From Otis tarda (Eukaryota; Chordata; Aves; Otidiformes; Otididae): a stretch of 64,000 bases of DNA. The stretch spans positions 27,393,001-27,457,000 of the forward strand of contig CM048552.1 in the NCBI GenBank assembly GCA_026413225.1, written 5' to 3'. A program made the translations under genes and the position numbers. The notes beneath the pieces are model-generated. The model made no database searches, was not told the DNA's origin, and was given only the letters and a program-made list of their open reading frames with translations. This document shows, in pieces, positions 36,269 to 48,290 of the stretch; within the stretch, counting starts at the first letter, position 1; every line of letters starts with the position of its first letter.

Positions 36269-39200
36269 TTTGTTTTCCCTGCTTTATGTATTGAATAATG
36301 TGCTCATCATAAATACAGTGTCAGGAAAACCCAAGTGTTGCATCACAGGGACTAGAATAGATGTCCTTTAAAGAGAATGGGCAGCAATTAAGAACAATAG
36401 GTGTTCCTGATGAATACACAATCCAATGTTTAGCTCCTGCTCTTAACAAAGTTGAATGCAACCCTTTTTTCAAACTTGACTTTAATCAGAACAAAAAGAA
36501 ACCCTGGTCATTTGCCAATCTGTTTTTCCTAAGGGATTTGCCCTAGACAGTTTTGAAATGACAGCTTAGAGAGCAGGGAGATAACTAAAGAATTTAAGAT
36601 GACATTTTTAATTTCCTTTAGCTAGATTTCAGAATTTTATGGGATTAAAATATTGTAACCTGAGGATCCAACTTCAGGTGTTTCAAGTTTAAACAAAGGC
36701 AGAGACATAATAAAAAGTGGGACATTATATTGGCCCTTGTTCATCCTTGTCACAGTTCTGGATATTAAATGATTTTATATATGTGAACTCTGGATGCCTT
36801 CTGGTACTAAATACGAATTTTCTGTGTACTGGACAGGGCTTACAGGGAAAGGCCAGGGTTAGCTACCTGCGATTTGGCCATTTGAAGGCTGAACTCTGAT
36901 ATGAAGGTCACTAGGATGGTCTCCAAGCAGGGAGCAGCTTGATGCAGCCAAGTCTGGATGAGGAGCTGTGAAAGGTGGTGGGAGCATCAGCCCTGAGTTT
37001 GTACCTGGGCTACCTAGGCTCATGGGTCTCCAGTTTTGGAATGATCCTGGCCTGGGAGCAAAGCAGGACATCCTGAGACAGTACGTGCTGAAAGCGGTAC
37101 TTCGGTTCGCAGTCTGAAGCAGGTCACAGACAGTGATATGGGGTGCTCAGTCTCATGTTGCTTCTGGAGCTCAGTGACCTGGTTTAGGGAGGAGCAGGGA
37201 AGTAAGGAAGGATGAACCTACTGCATTTAAAAAAAAAAAGTAAATTAGACCATCACAAAATTTGAAAAGTTTGTTGTTACCATCAAGTTAGTCTGATCTC
37301 TGGCTTTGTGTCTGAATGCACAGGAGCTGTGAATCCTTAGAAACCTGTTCATAAGCCGCTGCAACTTCTTGTTTACCTAACAGGCAATTATTCCTATTAA
37401 TCACTTCTGATAAACACTTCTAGGGTTAACGATATATTTCCATAAATAGTACTCCTAGCAGCCACTACAAAGCCAGAAACTAGTCACGATAATAGGCATC
37501 CTAAAATATTGTGGATAATATCTACCATCAGCCAGGCATGGATTTACTGGGCAAATGAAGATTTATAGCCCCATATTAGCACAGCGTGGTGCACCACAAA
37601 CTCTGTTACATGCTGCAGAAGAGGCAGTGCCAGGCTTGCCATCCATTTCAGAAAAGTCAGGAACTGAAAAGGAGATGCATTGCAGGTAGTGATGGTTTCC
37701 TGAAAGATGACAGGTTGTGGCAAATAGTATTCTGAAAAGGAGACTTCTGCTGTAGCAAAGCTGAGGACGGGAATGTCACAGCACCTAAAGGAGGAAAAAA
37801 TGTCTTCAGGTCTCACACTGTACTGCCCTCATGAGAAAAAGGGGTAGAGGTTCCCATTCCCTGCCAGGCCAGCCTGCAGATTCTTGTCATAGATGACAGG
37901 CTCCAAGGGAAATCTTTTGGGGTTTCTAATCTAAAGAACATTTCTAAAAGCATACGGCTCATTGCTGTTACCGTCAACGCTTTCTGTTGATGTCAAGTTG
38001 GGCACTAGCATCAAAGGTTCAGATCCCTGTTCTAACGTGCCTTTCTGCACTGTAGTATTAAGTGACTAAGTGACACGGCTTTTATATCCCAGGTCATGGC
38101 TAAAGAAAAACTAAGTAGTGTATTTGGTAGCATACATAAGTTTCCATTTTTTTCACAATAGGAGATCCACACCTTTCTTTATGAAATCAAAAGAAGCCTC
38201 ATATTTTTACAGAATTAGGATAAAAGCAGTTAAAATCTGGATGGTACAAAATTCATACCTTGAAGAAATTCAAAAGTGCCATGGACTTCCAGCTTTTACT
38301 AACCATTTCTGACTACTTCATGTGCTGATTTATGTCTGAGATCATCTGCAACTCCAATGGCATAACAGGAAACATGTATTTTGAAGTGCCTGATCTTAAT
38401 TATTCTAATCCTCTGTCAAAGGACTTTTAAATATACAACACTTTTATCCAATTGCCAGGAGTTTGTACAGGCTTTAGCTGCAGAAAATGGACACAAGGGG
38501 TGGTGTCCCCACCAGAGACGGCACAGGATTGATATTGGCAGAAATCTCTGTTTATCTGAAATGAAAGTTATTTCTTTGTTTAGCTGAATTTACTTGAAAT
38601 ATTTCCAGACTTGACAGAAACTCAGAATAAGATTGTGAATGAAAAATAGGCATGTTTATGAAGCAAAAATATGACAAAAAGATCTTATTTTCAGACAGAT
38701 TCTAGCTGTTAACTTATGTATTCAAAACTGAGGCATTCTTATGTCAAAAATCCACACATACTAAATATCTTTTGAGCACCTACATTGCCATTTCCATTGT
38801 GCTGAATTTCCAAGGGGGAAATCTTCCTTAAGCTGAAAAAATACAGTACAGAGCTGTAAGTGTATGCACAAGAGGATTACAAACCAGATAAGCTTATTTT
38901 GAACAGGACAAGGATCTCACTGGTTTTTTTTTTTCCCCTTAGCAAATCATAAAAGTCCATTTTATTTGCTAGATGCATCTTATACAATGCAAAAAACACA
39001 CTCTAGAAGAACTGCCTGGATTAAATGTAAGGTCTCAACAAACCTGAACATGCCTTCAAACATTTCTTTCTTAACTGCTTGAATGTCTTGTCTAACACAG
39101 TACTCATGACTGTTCCTTTACAGAAATGTCCTTCAGTCACTCTAAGTAATAAGCTGATAGAAAGGTGATCAGCTCGCTGTTGGAGTTACATTCTCATGCC

Positions 39201-40710
39201 TTGAAAAACTCATTTTGCATCTCTGTATGGAAAGCCTGAATTCTGCTCTGTCGCACACTTTTGCAATAAATGGATATAAGGTGAATTGTGATGATGGTGC
39301 TGCAAGTGGGATTCAACTTCTATAGGAACATCAGTCTGAAATGGCAACCTAGGTCAACAAATCCATTTCCCTGGACTAGCAGGCCACTGCAGAGCCCTGA
39401 ATGGGCTAAAAAGAATTTTAAAAAAATCTGCCTTCTGCTATAATACTGCCCAAGTTTTTATTGAGAACAAACAACATCTACAATTAAAAAAATATTAAAG
39501 ATCTATAGTGACCTACAGAAAGGAAGGGGGATAAATCAAAGGTATTGCTAATATTACAGGTTCCAGCATAGCAGGATTTTTCTTCTTTTGCATATTCACA
39601 GGGGATCTAGGACAAAGACTGTGCCGTTCCATGTAAAGGAACGCAACAAAACAAGCAAAAAAAAAAACCCCTAACCATTCCACTTGGATTAGGGGAAAAA
39701 ATCTTCCTGGTCCTAAATCTGGCTACTAGTTTAACTATAAGCTTACCTCAAGTGGCACCAGGAGCCGTGCAGCACTGTGCTTTTGCATCCTGTCTAGACA
39801 TGTGGCCTGTTTCCAGTTGGCTGGTTATTAGAGGAGCAAAACAAAAGTCAAACCAAAAAAAAATTGGGAGCCAATTTATACATCAAGACAGAAAAGGAAA
39901 AAAAAAAAATCCTTCTTGGCCCAAAGGCAGCCAGTGAATGCCCTGAAGCACAGGATCAATATAATATGATATATATGTCGCGAGCAAGCAGTGATCCAAT
40001 TACCTTTCAAAACTGTGTGGAGACTTGGACCCAAAGATTCATGTCTGTCCAAGGCTGTGTTGGGTGTTGGAAGGCATCGCTTTCCAAAGAGTTTTCTGCA
40101 ACTGTAACTTCTCGCTCTGGAAAAAAGAGAAGATTTTATCTCTGCAGAACTAAATACTGGTCTAAAGAGACATTTCAAAACCTGAAGTCAGCAAAATAAG
40201 TACCCTGTGCCCAGAAACTGCTGGTAGCTGGTCATCGGGGAAATGGAGTCAGAGAGAAGAGGCGCTGGCAAAGGAACTGGGGGCAAAGGCTTCACAGCAG
40301 CGTTCACAGTAAAAAGCCTTCCACAAAAGGTCCATGCCCTTCTATCTCCACATGACATATTAAGATTCATCACTTTGACATGCTATTACTCAGAAGACCA
40401 GGACACAAGAAGACGTATGAGTAGGATTGGATATTTGACTGGCTTTCTAAGAAGTTTCGTTTCATGTTTTAGGCACTGCATTTGAATTCTCTCCTGAGAG
40501 GCATTTTACATCAGCAGAAGGAGATAAAATTGTGGTGGTGGTAGTGGGGTTCATAGCAAAATGTGATCTATATGTATCTGGGGACATGATAATTTTATTT
40601 TATTTCTGTAGCATCCTGAGCACTTTTTTTTCTGACATATTTCCTTTGCTTTTATAGTTTATTGAGGTTATCCTTTCCTGTCTGATTACATAGGTTTATC
40701 AAATACAGAA
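36269..40710. other. unique sequence, no gene seen
   Basis: A T-tract acceptor-like string followed by an open stretch occurs at 38145-38309 but has no other gene hallmark. The 111-codon frame at 39864-40199 overlaps a 100-codon antisense frame. No transposon was recognised. Confidence 0.45.
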
Positions 40711-40759
40711 CTTATGGAAGTTGAAGATATTATCTTATGGAAGATGAAGATGTTATTAT
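40711..40759. repeat. tandem duplication of about 23-26 bases
   Basis: CTTATGGAAGTTGAAGATA (40711) is followed directly by CTTATGGAAGATGAAGATG (40734). Each copy ends in ATTAT or TTATTAT. Confidence 0.85.
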
Positions 40760-40770
40760 CTTCATCTAGA

Positions 40771-40838
40771 CTGATGTATTTGTGTATGTGTGTGTAGCTG
40801 TGTGTATGCATCTGTGTGTGTACATTTGTGGGCGGGGG
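40771..40838. repeat. degenerate TG-rich microsatellite
   Basis: Interrupted GT/TG repeats (GTGTATGTGTGTGTAG, CTGTGTGTGTAC) ending in a G-run and an A-run (GGGCGGGGGAAAAAAAAAG). Confidence 0.85.
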
Positions 40839-41326
40839 AAAAAAAAAGACAAATTGTTTTTATTTCTTCTAACTTGGGAAAAAAACAGTCATTATTTTTA
40901 TTGGAGTTAATACTTGTTTCAAAGAATATTGTTTGTGTCGCAGTAGTGGCTACAATTCCAACTGGAGATGGGGGCCCCTACTTGGCATGTGCTGTACACA
41001 TCTATAACAAAAAAGCATGCCCTATCCCAAAACCTTACCATCTGCACAGTTAGTGGGAGATAACAGTGGGTACAATAGGCTGGAGCAGAATGAAGAAATG
41101 CAGAATCAGTTTAATCAGTGTAATAGACATCGACCTGAACTGAGCCAAAGATTGAGCTTGCAGTGCTTCCTCAAGGCAAAGGGTTCTATTACCTTCATAC
41201 ACCCCTGTTTTGTACACCGGTAAAGGAAATCTCTTCAGAAATGCATTTTCCCTTTCTGGCCATCAGTTGTTGTCAGTGATACCAATGACAAAAAGAAGTA
41301 TTACTACTTTAGTATGTACATATTAC

Positions 41327-41408
41327 AGAGAGGAGAGGAGAGGTTTGGAGAGGTTCGGAGAGGAGAGGTTCGGAGAGGAGAGGTTCGGAGAGGAGAGGAG
41401 AGGAGAAG
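41327..41408. repeat. GA-rich minisatellite, 5-base and 15-base periodicity
   Basis: Built from AGAGG pentamers organised into a 15-base unit, AGGTTCGGAGAGGAG. Three close copies lie near 41351-41392 and are flanked by plain GGAGA repeats. Purines run on one strand except for the TTC/TTT interruptions. It keeps a frame open because 15 is a multiple of three (peptide repeat RFGEE), but this is a by-product and not a gene. Confidence 0.95.
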
Positions 41409-42583
41409 GGTTTACCCTGATCCGTATGGTGATGATAAATTTTTTTTTTTTTCAAAACAGAGTCTTCCTGTGTAAGTAATATTTTAGATTTCAAAAGACG
41501 GTAATGCGAATAGCAGTAGAAAAGCAAAGGTATTCCAAAGGAAAGGGGATGTACAGTCAGATTTGCTAGAAAATTAATACATATTCGTTTCTATTAGATA
41601 GGACTAGGTAGTTCAGGAAAATGGTAATTATTTTCTTTATACATATTTAATACTGTCAACTTGTACGCGGCTTAGACTGGTTACAGCTAAAAGTCTCATT
41701 CAGTGCGTGAGATGTGTGAGAAATGTTGACTTTATGGTACATTCTTATTCACTTCCTTTTGATTCCAGATATTGTTGCCTCAAACCAATTTCTAGCAGCT
41801 GATTTTCGCACTACCAAAATCACAATGACTGAGCAGAAGTAGTCCCTTAGCTTGTCTTTTCAGGCAGTTTGGCAGTTGCCAACCTTTTGGAAGTTGCATA
41901 AATGAATATATTTTCTGGTAAAAATTATTTCTAGACAGGAAAAGATTATTTACCATAATTCACAAGCTAACACACACTTTTAACTTGGAATGTGTTGCAT
42001 CACCAAAAAAATTTAAAAAATTAAACTTCTCAAAAAATAGGCAGCTTCTTCAATTTTGTAAATCAAAAATATCTTTTTCCAAATATATTTCAATAATAGA
42101 GATTTTTCCTGTGCATTTAATACATAGCTAGTGACTCATGAATTATAGCTCTTAAGTACCAACTTGGATAGCCGACATCCCAAAATAGAGAGGAAAGCCA
42201 CAGAGTGAGAAAATGCCTTCCATCTCCTTCTGGTCAACCTTTTCCAAGGGCTTCCTGATAAACGAGAAGAAAAAGGTTTCATAAAATGTATTTTCATTGA
42301 ATTAATAATTTCCTGATTTCACATGCCCTAATGAACTGCAGATTTCTCTAGCAGTAGTACCACAGGAGCTGAGGTCAGGTACTTCATGCTCCCCTTGTCC
42401 TCTTTAGACTATCCTGCTGCTCAGCTTGCTTCTTCTGAGGACACCCATGGAGTCCCATCAGGAATGGATCTCATGAAACATACTTGGAGCAGTGATGAGG
42501 ATACAGAAGAATGAACACACTGTCAAGTGCAATATTTCTTTTCTTTATTGGACGTAGGAAAATATAGATGCATATTGCAGCTG
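41409..42583. other. unique AT-rich sequence, no gene seen
   Basis: A T run lies near 41439. No recognisable element was found. Confidence 0.5.
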
Positions 42584-42607
42584 TATATAGTATTGCAGTA
42601 CTATATA
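42584..42607. repeat. AT-rich perfect inverted repeat (hairpin/cruciform)
   Basis: Arms TATATAGTA (42584-42592) and TACTATATA (42599-42607) flank the six-base loop TTGCAG. The same loop string also occurs as ATTGCAG just upstream, at about 42574-42580. Confidence 0.85.
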
Positions 42608-45600
42608 TCATCCAATTCTCAGCTTGTATGTGTATGTATGTAGCAAATTCAAAACATCACATAATCAGTAATCCAATACTTGGAGTGCATAATACCACAG
42701 TGTGATGCAGGGGCTAATCCAGGTCCAAACGTGGGCGAGGTTTGTCTGAGGACATACACGTGACTGCAGAAAGACACTGCTTTCTGGCTATTTTTTTAAA
42801 GTTGAAAACAATCCTTTCCAAAATATATAGCTTTGCATATGTATTGAGGAAAGGAAGACATGTGCCATTCATTTGATAAAAAGATTAACTAATTATCAGG
42901 CAGCCAGATGGCAAAATACAGACTATAATTCACAGGCGAGCATTCAGCACAGATCAACACCTCCCGTATGGCTCCCACACCCCAACAGCAGTAAAAACAC
43001 AGAGCTACAGAAATGAAATGCTGCAAGGGTCTCAAGAAACTATTGAATCCATCTTCTTGCATTGATCAAGGAAATTATGGGTCAATGCAATATAATTTTA
43101 TTCCACAGAAAGACTGTATGGACAAAAGGTTTCAATAATTAAAAATTCCTTTGTATGCAAAATGGGCAACAAAATAAAACCTCAGAGCAAAACCTTGAGA
43201 AATTCGCTGAAACCCAAACCACAAAAACCTCAGAAGAGAGAATAACCACAACACACATCCTGACTGCTGCAGACACATGTGGCTCTTTGATGTGGTTACA
43301 AGCGGAGCATGCAACAAGAACCGTTTATTGCACATGTGATCATTCACACACATACTGAGCAAACAAAAAATACATTTCCATAACATGTGCAAAAAACCCA
43401 GCATCTGACATAGACTGTAAAATAAGCTTCACTGTAATGGGCTCACAGAAAGCAATGTGATGGACAAGTTATGAGAACCTGAGTAGAATATGAACAACAT
43501 TCACCACAGATCAGCGCCAAGAGAAGGCAACGGATGAATCTGAACAGACAGGCAGGGATGCAGCTGCCGTGGGCTGGGTGTAGCTGGGGCGATGTAGGTG
43601 CTCCTGCCCTGCCACAGCGCACAGACCATGAGCTGTCCTGGGCTCTGGCAGCAAGGAAGGGGTCCCAAATCCTACGAACACTTGTAAATGTTATCCTCAT
43701 AGGAAATGATCTGAAACTCCTGGTCTGGCGACCAGTTTGGAGTTTGTCCGCCTTTGTGCCGCAATGCTGAGTATGCGACACACCACCTGCTGACTGCTGA
43801 GGACAAATGGGAGAGGATGACGTCTTTCTGTAGTTTGTGTTTTTTAATTAACTCCATATTTCTGCACTAGTTTCTATAAGACAGAATAGGGTATGGTGGA
43901 AGCCTTCTTATGCATTCATAATTGTCAGCAGAGAATATATTTGGGGTTGTCTGCTCTATGTTCAGAAAAGAAAATAAAAAGTCAGAATGTATGTACTTAA
44001 TTAGTGTCATTTCTGAACAAAATTCCTAATTAACATACATGGTAGTCTGATTTAAAGAACTGCTGTTGTTTCTATTTCTTACATTTGCCAGGGGTTTTTT
44101 TACCTCCTTGAATAAGAGAAAGCAGGACAAGAATCTTGAGTTTCTTTCCATTGAAAATGTTACTGGTGAACGCTGACCAGAGTGACTTCTGCACTAGCGC
44201 TGGTGGCAGACAGGAGGTCCATCTTTCAAAGAGCACTGGCTTCTTCAAAATCAATGCCATTGGCATTCTCAAAGGCTTTACCTGTGCAGCTTTTTGGCAC
44301 CCTTCCACGTGAACTGTGGGTGACGAAGTCTGCTCTGAAGTTGTCACAGCTTAGCCTCCTGAAAGCTCAGCACTGATAGGGGATGTGAAGCCAGAATGAG
44401 AATGGTGAGCACCGGGGCGCATCCTCACCTGTGGATGTTGGCTGCCTGCTTCTGCAAGCTAGTGGGTTTTGCTTCTCACATTCAGACCCAAATCAGGTGC
44501 AATTACCTGGTCAAATGCCTGGAGAGGATACACTAGCAGAACATTGCAAGTAAATCTTTGCCTGGGACAGTTTATAAGGGAGGGGAAAGCTTTTTACCTT
44601 TGAAATTTGGCCTTCATACATTTGCACAACTCCTGTGGCTATCAGTGGGTGTTAAGGGTTTTTCTCCTGGTTGACGCTTTGAAATATAACTTTCTATACC
44701 AACTGGAAATATAATAGGCGTGTACGTTGTCTTTCCATTTACATTTACAAACTGATATGTTTGGAATATTTTGTGACCTTATTATACAATGAAAAAGCAA
44801 AGTACATGAATGAACTGAACACATAAAATGTGGGAAATACGTTTGTGCATGCATAGATAGTGTGAATAGCAAATTTCACTACATTTTCTACAAGAATTAC
44901 TGAACTGCTCGTAGCAGATTTATTTAAATTAACCTGGCTACATGAGATTTAACACTGGGAAGCAATAAGGATGGAAATGTCATTTTCTCAGCTGATATAT
45001 AGCTATCTTTCATGTTCAGATTCTGCTGGAATGTTAATCATAAATTTGAATTTCAGGCCCTTGTTAACAGACTAGACTCTGAGAGGTACCTCCACAACAA
45101 CACTTTCCCTCTTCCTCAGTTCCTTCAGTTGGAGACGATCTCTGCCTGAGTTCTGCTCTTTCTACAATACTTCAGATGCATCTGGATGGCCCAGGCAAAG
45201 GTTGCAATAAGTCAAGAACCCAGAGGAACCAAAGCGGCCTTGTTGTATAACGTGAAAACGCTTAGCAAGCCTGTGAAATGAGTGCTGTGCACTTAAGTTT
45301 CCCTGGAGTTTCATTTTCACAAGATTACAGAGCAGTGTATTTCAAATGATAGAGCAGACAGTGCTGTGTCTCAGCACAGATTCCCTGCTCAGATGTTCCC
45401 AATGGCTCTGCTTTCTAAATGGGAAGGATTTTACTGCTCCCACCATGAACTGTCACTGACTACCTCTATACGTGTAAAATCTTTTTGAGGATTCGTGGTT
45501 TTTGTCCCAATATTTACATAGTGTTTGACATCCGCAAACTGCTTTCATAATCTTAAGAAATGTATTCAGACAACCGTATATTTCTAGGCACTTTCCTCTG

Positions 45601-48164
45601 CAACAAGCCCTGTATAAATCAAGCGAGGGGGTTTTTTTTGCAGAAAAAAAGTGCCACCCAATGTAGAAACAGCATCAGAATCACGTAGTGCAAATGACCT
45701 AAATACTCCAGGACGAGGGTGGTTGTTCCTGGCATTTGATACTTACCACCGAAGTCCTTGATTTACATCTGAGGGCAACATTACATTTGAAGCACGAATT
45801 AAAGATTTCTGCAGTCTTTGTAAACTATTACTGTAACTACAGAAGACATTTTAAAATATTGGAACAAAAGGCTTCTCCTTCTTCTGAGCAAGGTTCTGTC
45901 CATACTGGAAAAGTAAGCCAGAAGGCAAAAGGTAATAGCCTCCTTGCAGCTAACTACTTTGCTGAAAATAAAATAGAAAATGTATCCCATAGCGATGTCT
46001 TAATGGCACTCAGAGCCTAGTACTAATCTCAGACACAGATGTAATTCCTGTGAAATCATCTCTTCTGTAGGGGCATAAGCAAGAACTGATTTCATAAAAT
46101 CTTTTTGATGTATTTACCCAGGATTAAACCTGATCTTCACTGTGAAACTATCTTGATAAAGCAAAGGATCCTAAAAGGTTAAGACAAACATGATTTGGAG
46201 ACAGGGTATTTTTTGTCCAGAACACCCATATCCATGTGAATTGTCAGCTACGAGCACATGCGATGTGTGCTACAATCAGGGTTGTGACCGCAGTGGGGCA
46301 AGAGAGGCACCAGATGGTGACAGATGTGAGGGCCACCACCCCGGGGTGTTCCGCAGGTCCAGGGCAGGCTCTGGAAGAAGCATCTGGCAGCTGAGAGGAG
46401 CAGAGAGGGCAGCGAGACCAGGGGGGAAGAGCTCCAGAGAAAAGAACACTGAGGGGAATAAAGTAAATGTGTCCGGTGTACCAAAATGTCCTGCCTCTGA
46501 ATATAATAAACAGCTCTGTGCATGGACCTGCAAGCCCCACGTGTAATCAGTGCTCGGTTAATTTATCTTATTAAAATAATTTTATCTGGGGAGAGAGGAA
46601 AATCCATGAGCATTTACTGCATCTGAAATCTGCTTGCATGAACAAAACCTCTGGTATTGCTTTACACATTATTTAGCTTATCTCTGGCTTATACTGTTGT
46701 AATTGCAGTCATTTCAGCAGACATTTTACACCGTAACATCTGAGGTCAGAGTGGGTCCCTTACAACAGATTTTAATATTGTGATCTTGGAGGAGACCTTC
46801 CATCTTGTGGGTTAAAAATTTTTACTGGGAATATTCAGACCATCTTTTTTCTACATGTTTTAAATGTTGTGTATACAGGGCCATAAACAGCCTCTGTGGA
46901 AATGAAAGCTTAAAATAACTATGCAGAAAGGTTCAAATATTTGCAAGATTCACCATTCAGAGATTCATTAGACATACAATTCCACTAACTAAAAAGATTG
47001 TTCTCAGCAGATTGCCTGGTTTTCCTGTTTATGCATACTCCTTCTCACAAAGCATGCAGTACATTTAGTATTTTGTCTAATGTTCAGGTCAGTAATCTAT
47101 AGTTTTGAGATTTTCTCTCTTAATTTCTTAGTCCACAGTACTTGACATTCAACCAAGATGAGTTTTTGCATATTTCAATGCGGGTGATGATTTTGTCGGA
47201 ATATTAATTAAGGGGCTCCAAGATGAAATTTTAACCTCTGTCATACTTAGCTTGTAGCATTCATGGACAAACACTGTGTATACAGTGCATCTTTATAAGG
47301 GAACTCATTTTCCTTAAACTTTCTGCATTAGCAACATGATCCTCTATTAAAACAAAAAATCTGCCCAGGAAAAGTGAATTGTGTAACTCCACTAGCATCA
47401 CCCCTCCCTTGAACAGTACTGCATCCTGCTGCTCTTCATTCCACATCCTTCACATTGTGCTGCAGGGTGGTGGTCATTCTTCTGCTAAGAAATGTCCTCT
47501 GTAATGCTCAAATGTTAAAATGTGGGGAATGTGTCTAAAACCACTGCAGCCAGCTATAATGAAGTGAAGTCCATTACGAACATTTCTCTTACACCACACT
47601 CCTCACTGAAGCACATACATTTCCAAGACCTCCCCAGGCACTGCATGACATTGTGAGGACACAGTGACTAAAATAATGAGTAGCCACTGTGCAGTAACAT
47701 GTCGTTTTACAGCAGGGAACCTGCACATAGTAGGCATGGTGCCACACAAAGATTGATTAGAACCAGATGGTAAAAAATGCATTGCAACTGGCACCCTGAT
47801 GAGCTTGCTGGGTGATTATTAAAATGGCAGACCAGTTCTCCTGAAGCATACACACGTTCCCTAGGGCACTTTCTGGTGCCGTACAAGTTCGAGATGCTGA
47901 TATTGGGATGGAAATGGTTGTAGTCGACCATGCTGCTGTATAAATGTAATTATATTGGTGGTGTACAGTACTATCTGGAGGTCACATGCCTACCAAACTC
48001 CAATCGAGACGAGCATTCCCATGGCCCCTTTCCTGATTCAGAATTCAAAAAACCTGCATTTAGTTCCTGTACCACTACAGTATCACCCTTGTGGGTAGAG
48101 GTCTAATCCAGTTGTTGTCCCTGGCAAAATTCCCACTGATCTCCAGAAAGAGAGACTTTAATTC
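42608..48164. other. unique sequence, no supported gene
   Basis: GC-richer islands at 43530-43780 and 46240-46545 give overlapping frames on both strands (up to 118 codons) without recognisable domains. The 94-codon frame at 45736-46020 is hydrophilic but has no supporting exon structure. An AT-rich block at 46560-46760 might be a conserved non-coding element; I cannot support more than that. Confidence 0.45.
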
Positions 48165-48290
48165 TTAATCTTCATGTTCCTCATCTAGTAAATAAAGAAG
48201 ATATTTCATTTCTCCCAGTACATCTGTCTATTGTTTCTTTATTTAGACCATAATCCCTTTGGACAAAGACTCTTGCTAATTTTTTCTCTT
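48165..48290 (+). mobile_element. ancient SINE-like remnant (MIR/CORE-SINE type)
   Basis: CTTAATCTTCATGTTCCTCATC (48165-48186) then TAGTAAATAAAG recalls 'cctcagtttcctcatctgtaaaatgg'. Further on, TTTATTTAGACCATAATCCC and TTTGGACAAAGACTC (about 48238-48272) recall 'tagattgtaagctctttggggcagggac'. The two landmarks are in the expected order and orientation. Divergence is high. Confidence 0.5.

Noticed and set aside
38139-38309. Strong acceptor-like T-tract (ending CACAATAG) followed by an open stretch
   Set aside because: The peptide is unrecognised, no donor, polyadenylation signal or second exon supports it, and such T-tracts are frequent here.
41210-41479. Frame with RFGEE peptide repeats
   Set aside because: It is produced by a 15-base minisatellite that cannot introduce stops; not a gene.
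46190-46546. 118-codon GC-rich frame
   Set aside because: Three antisense frames are equally open over the same bases; a composition effect.
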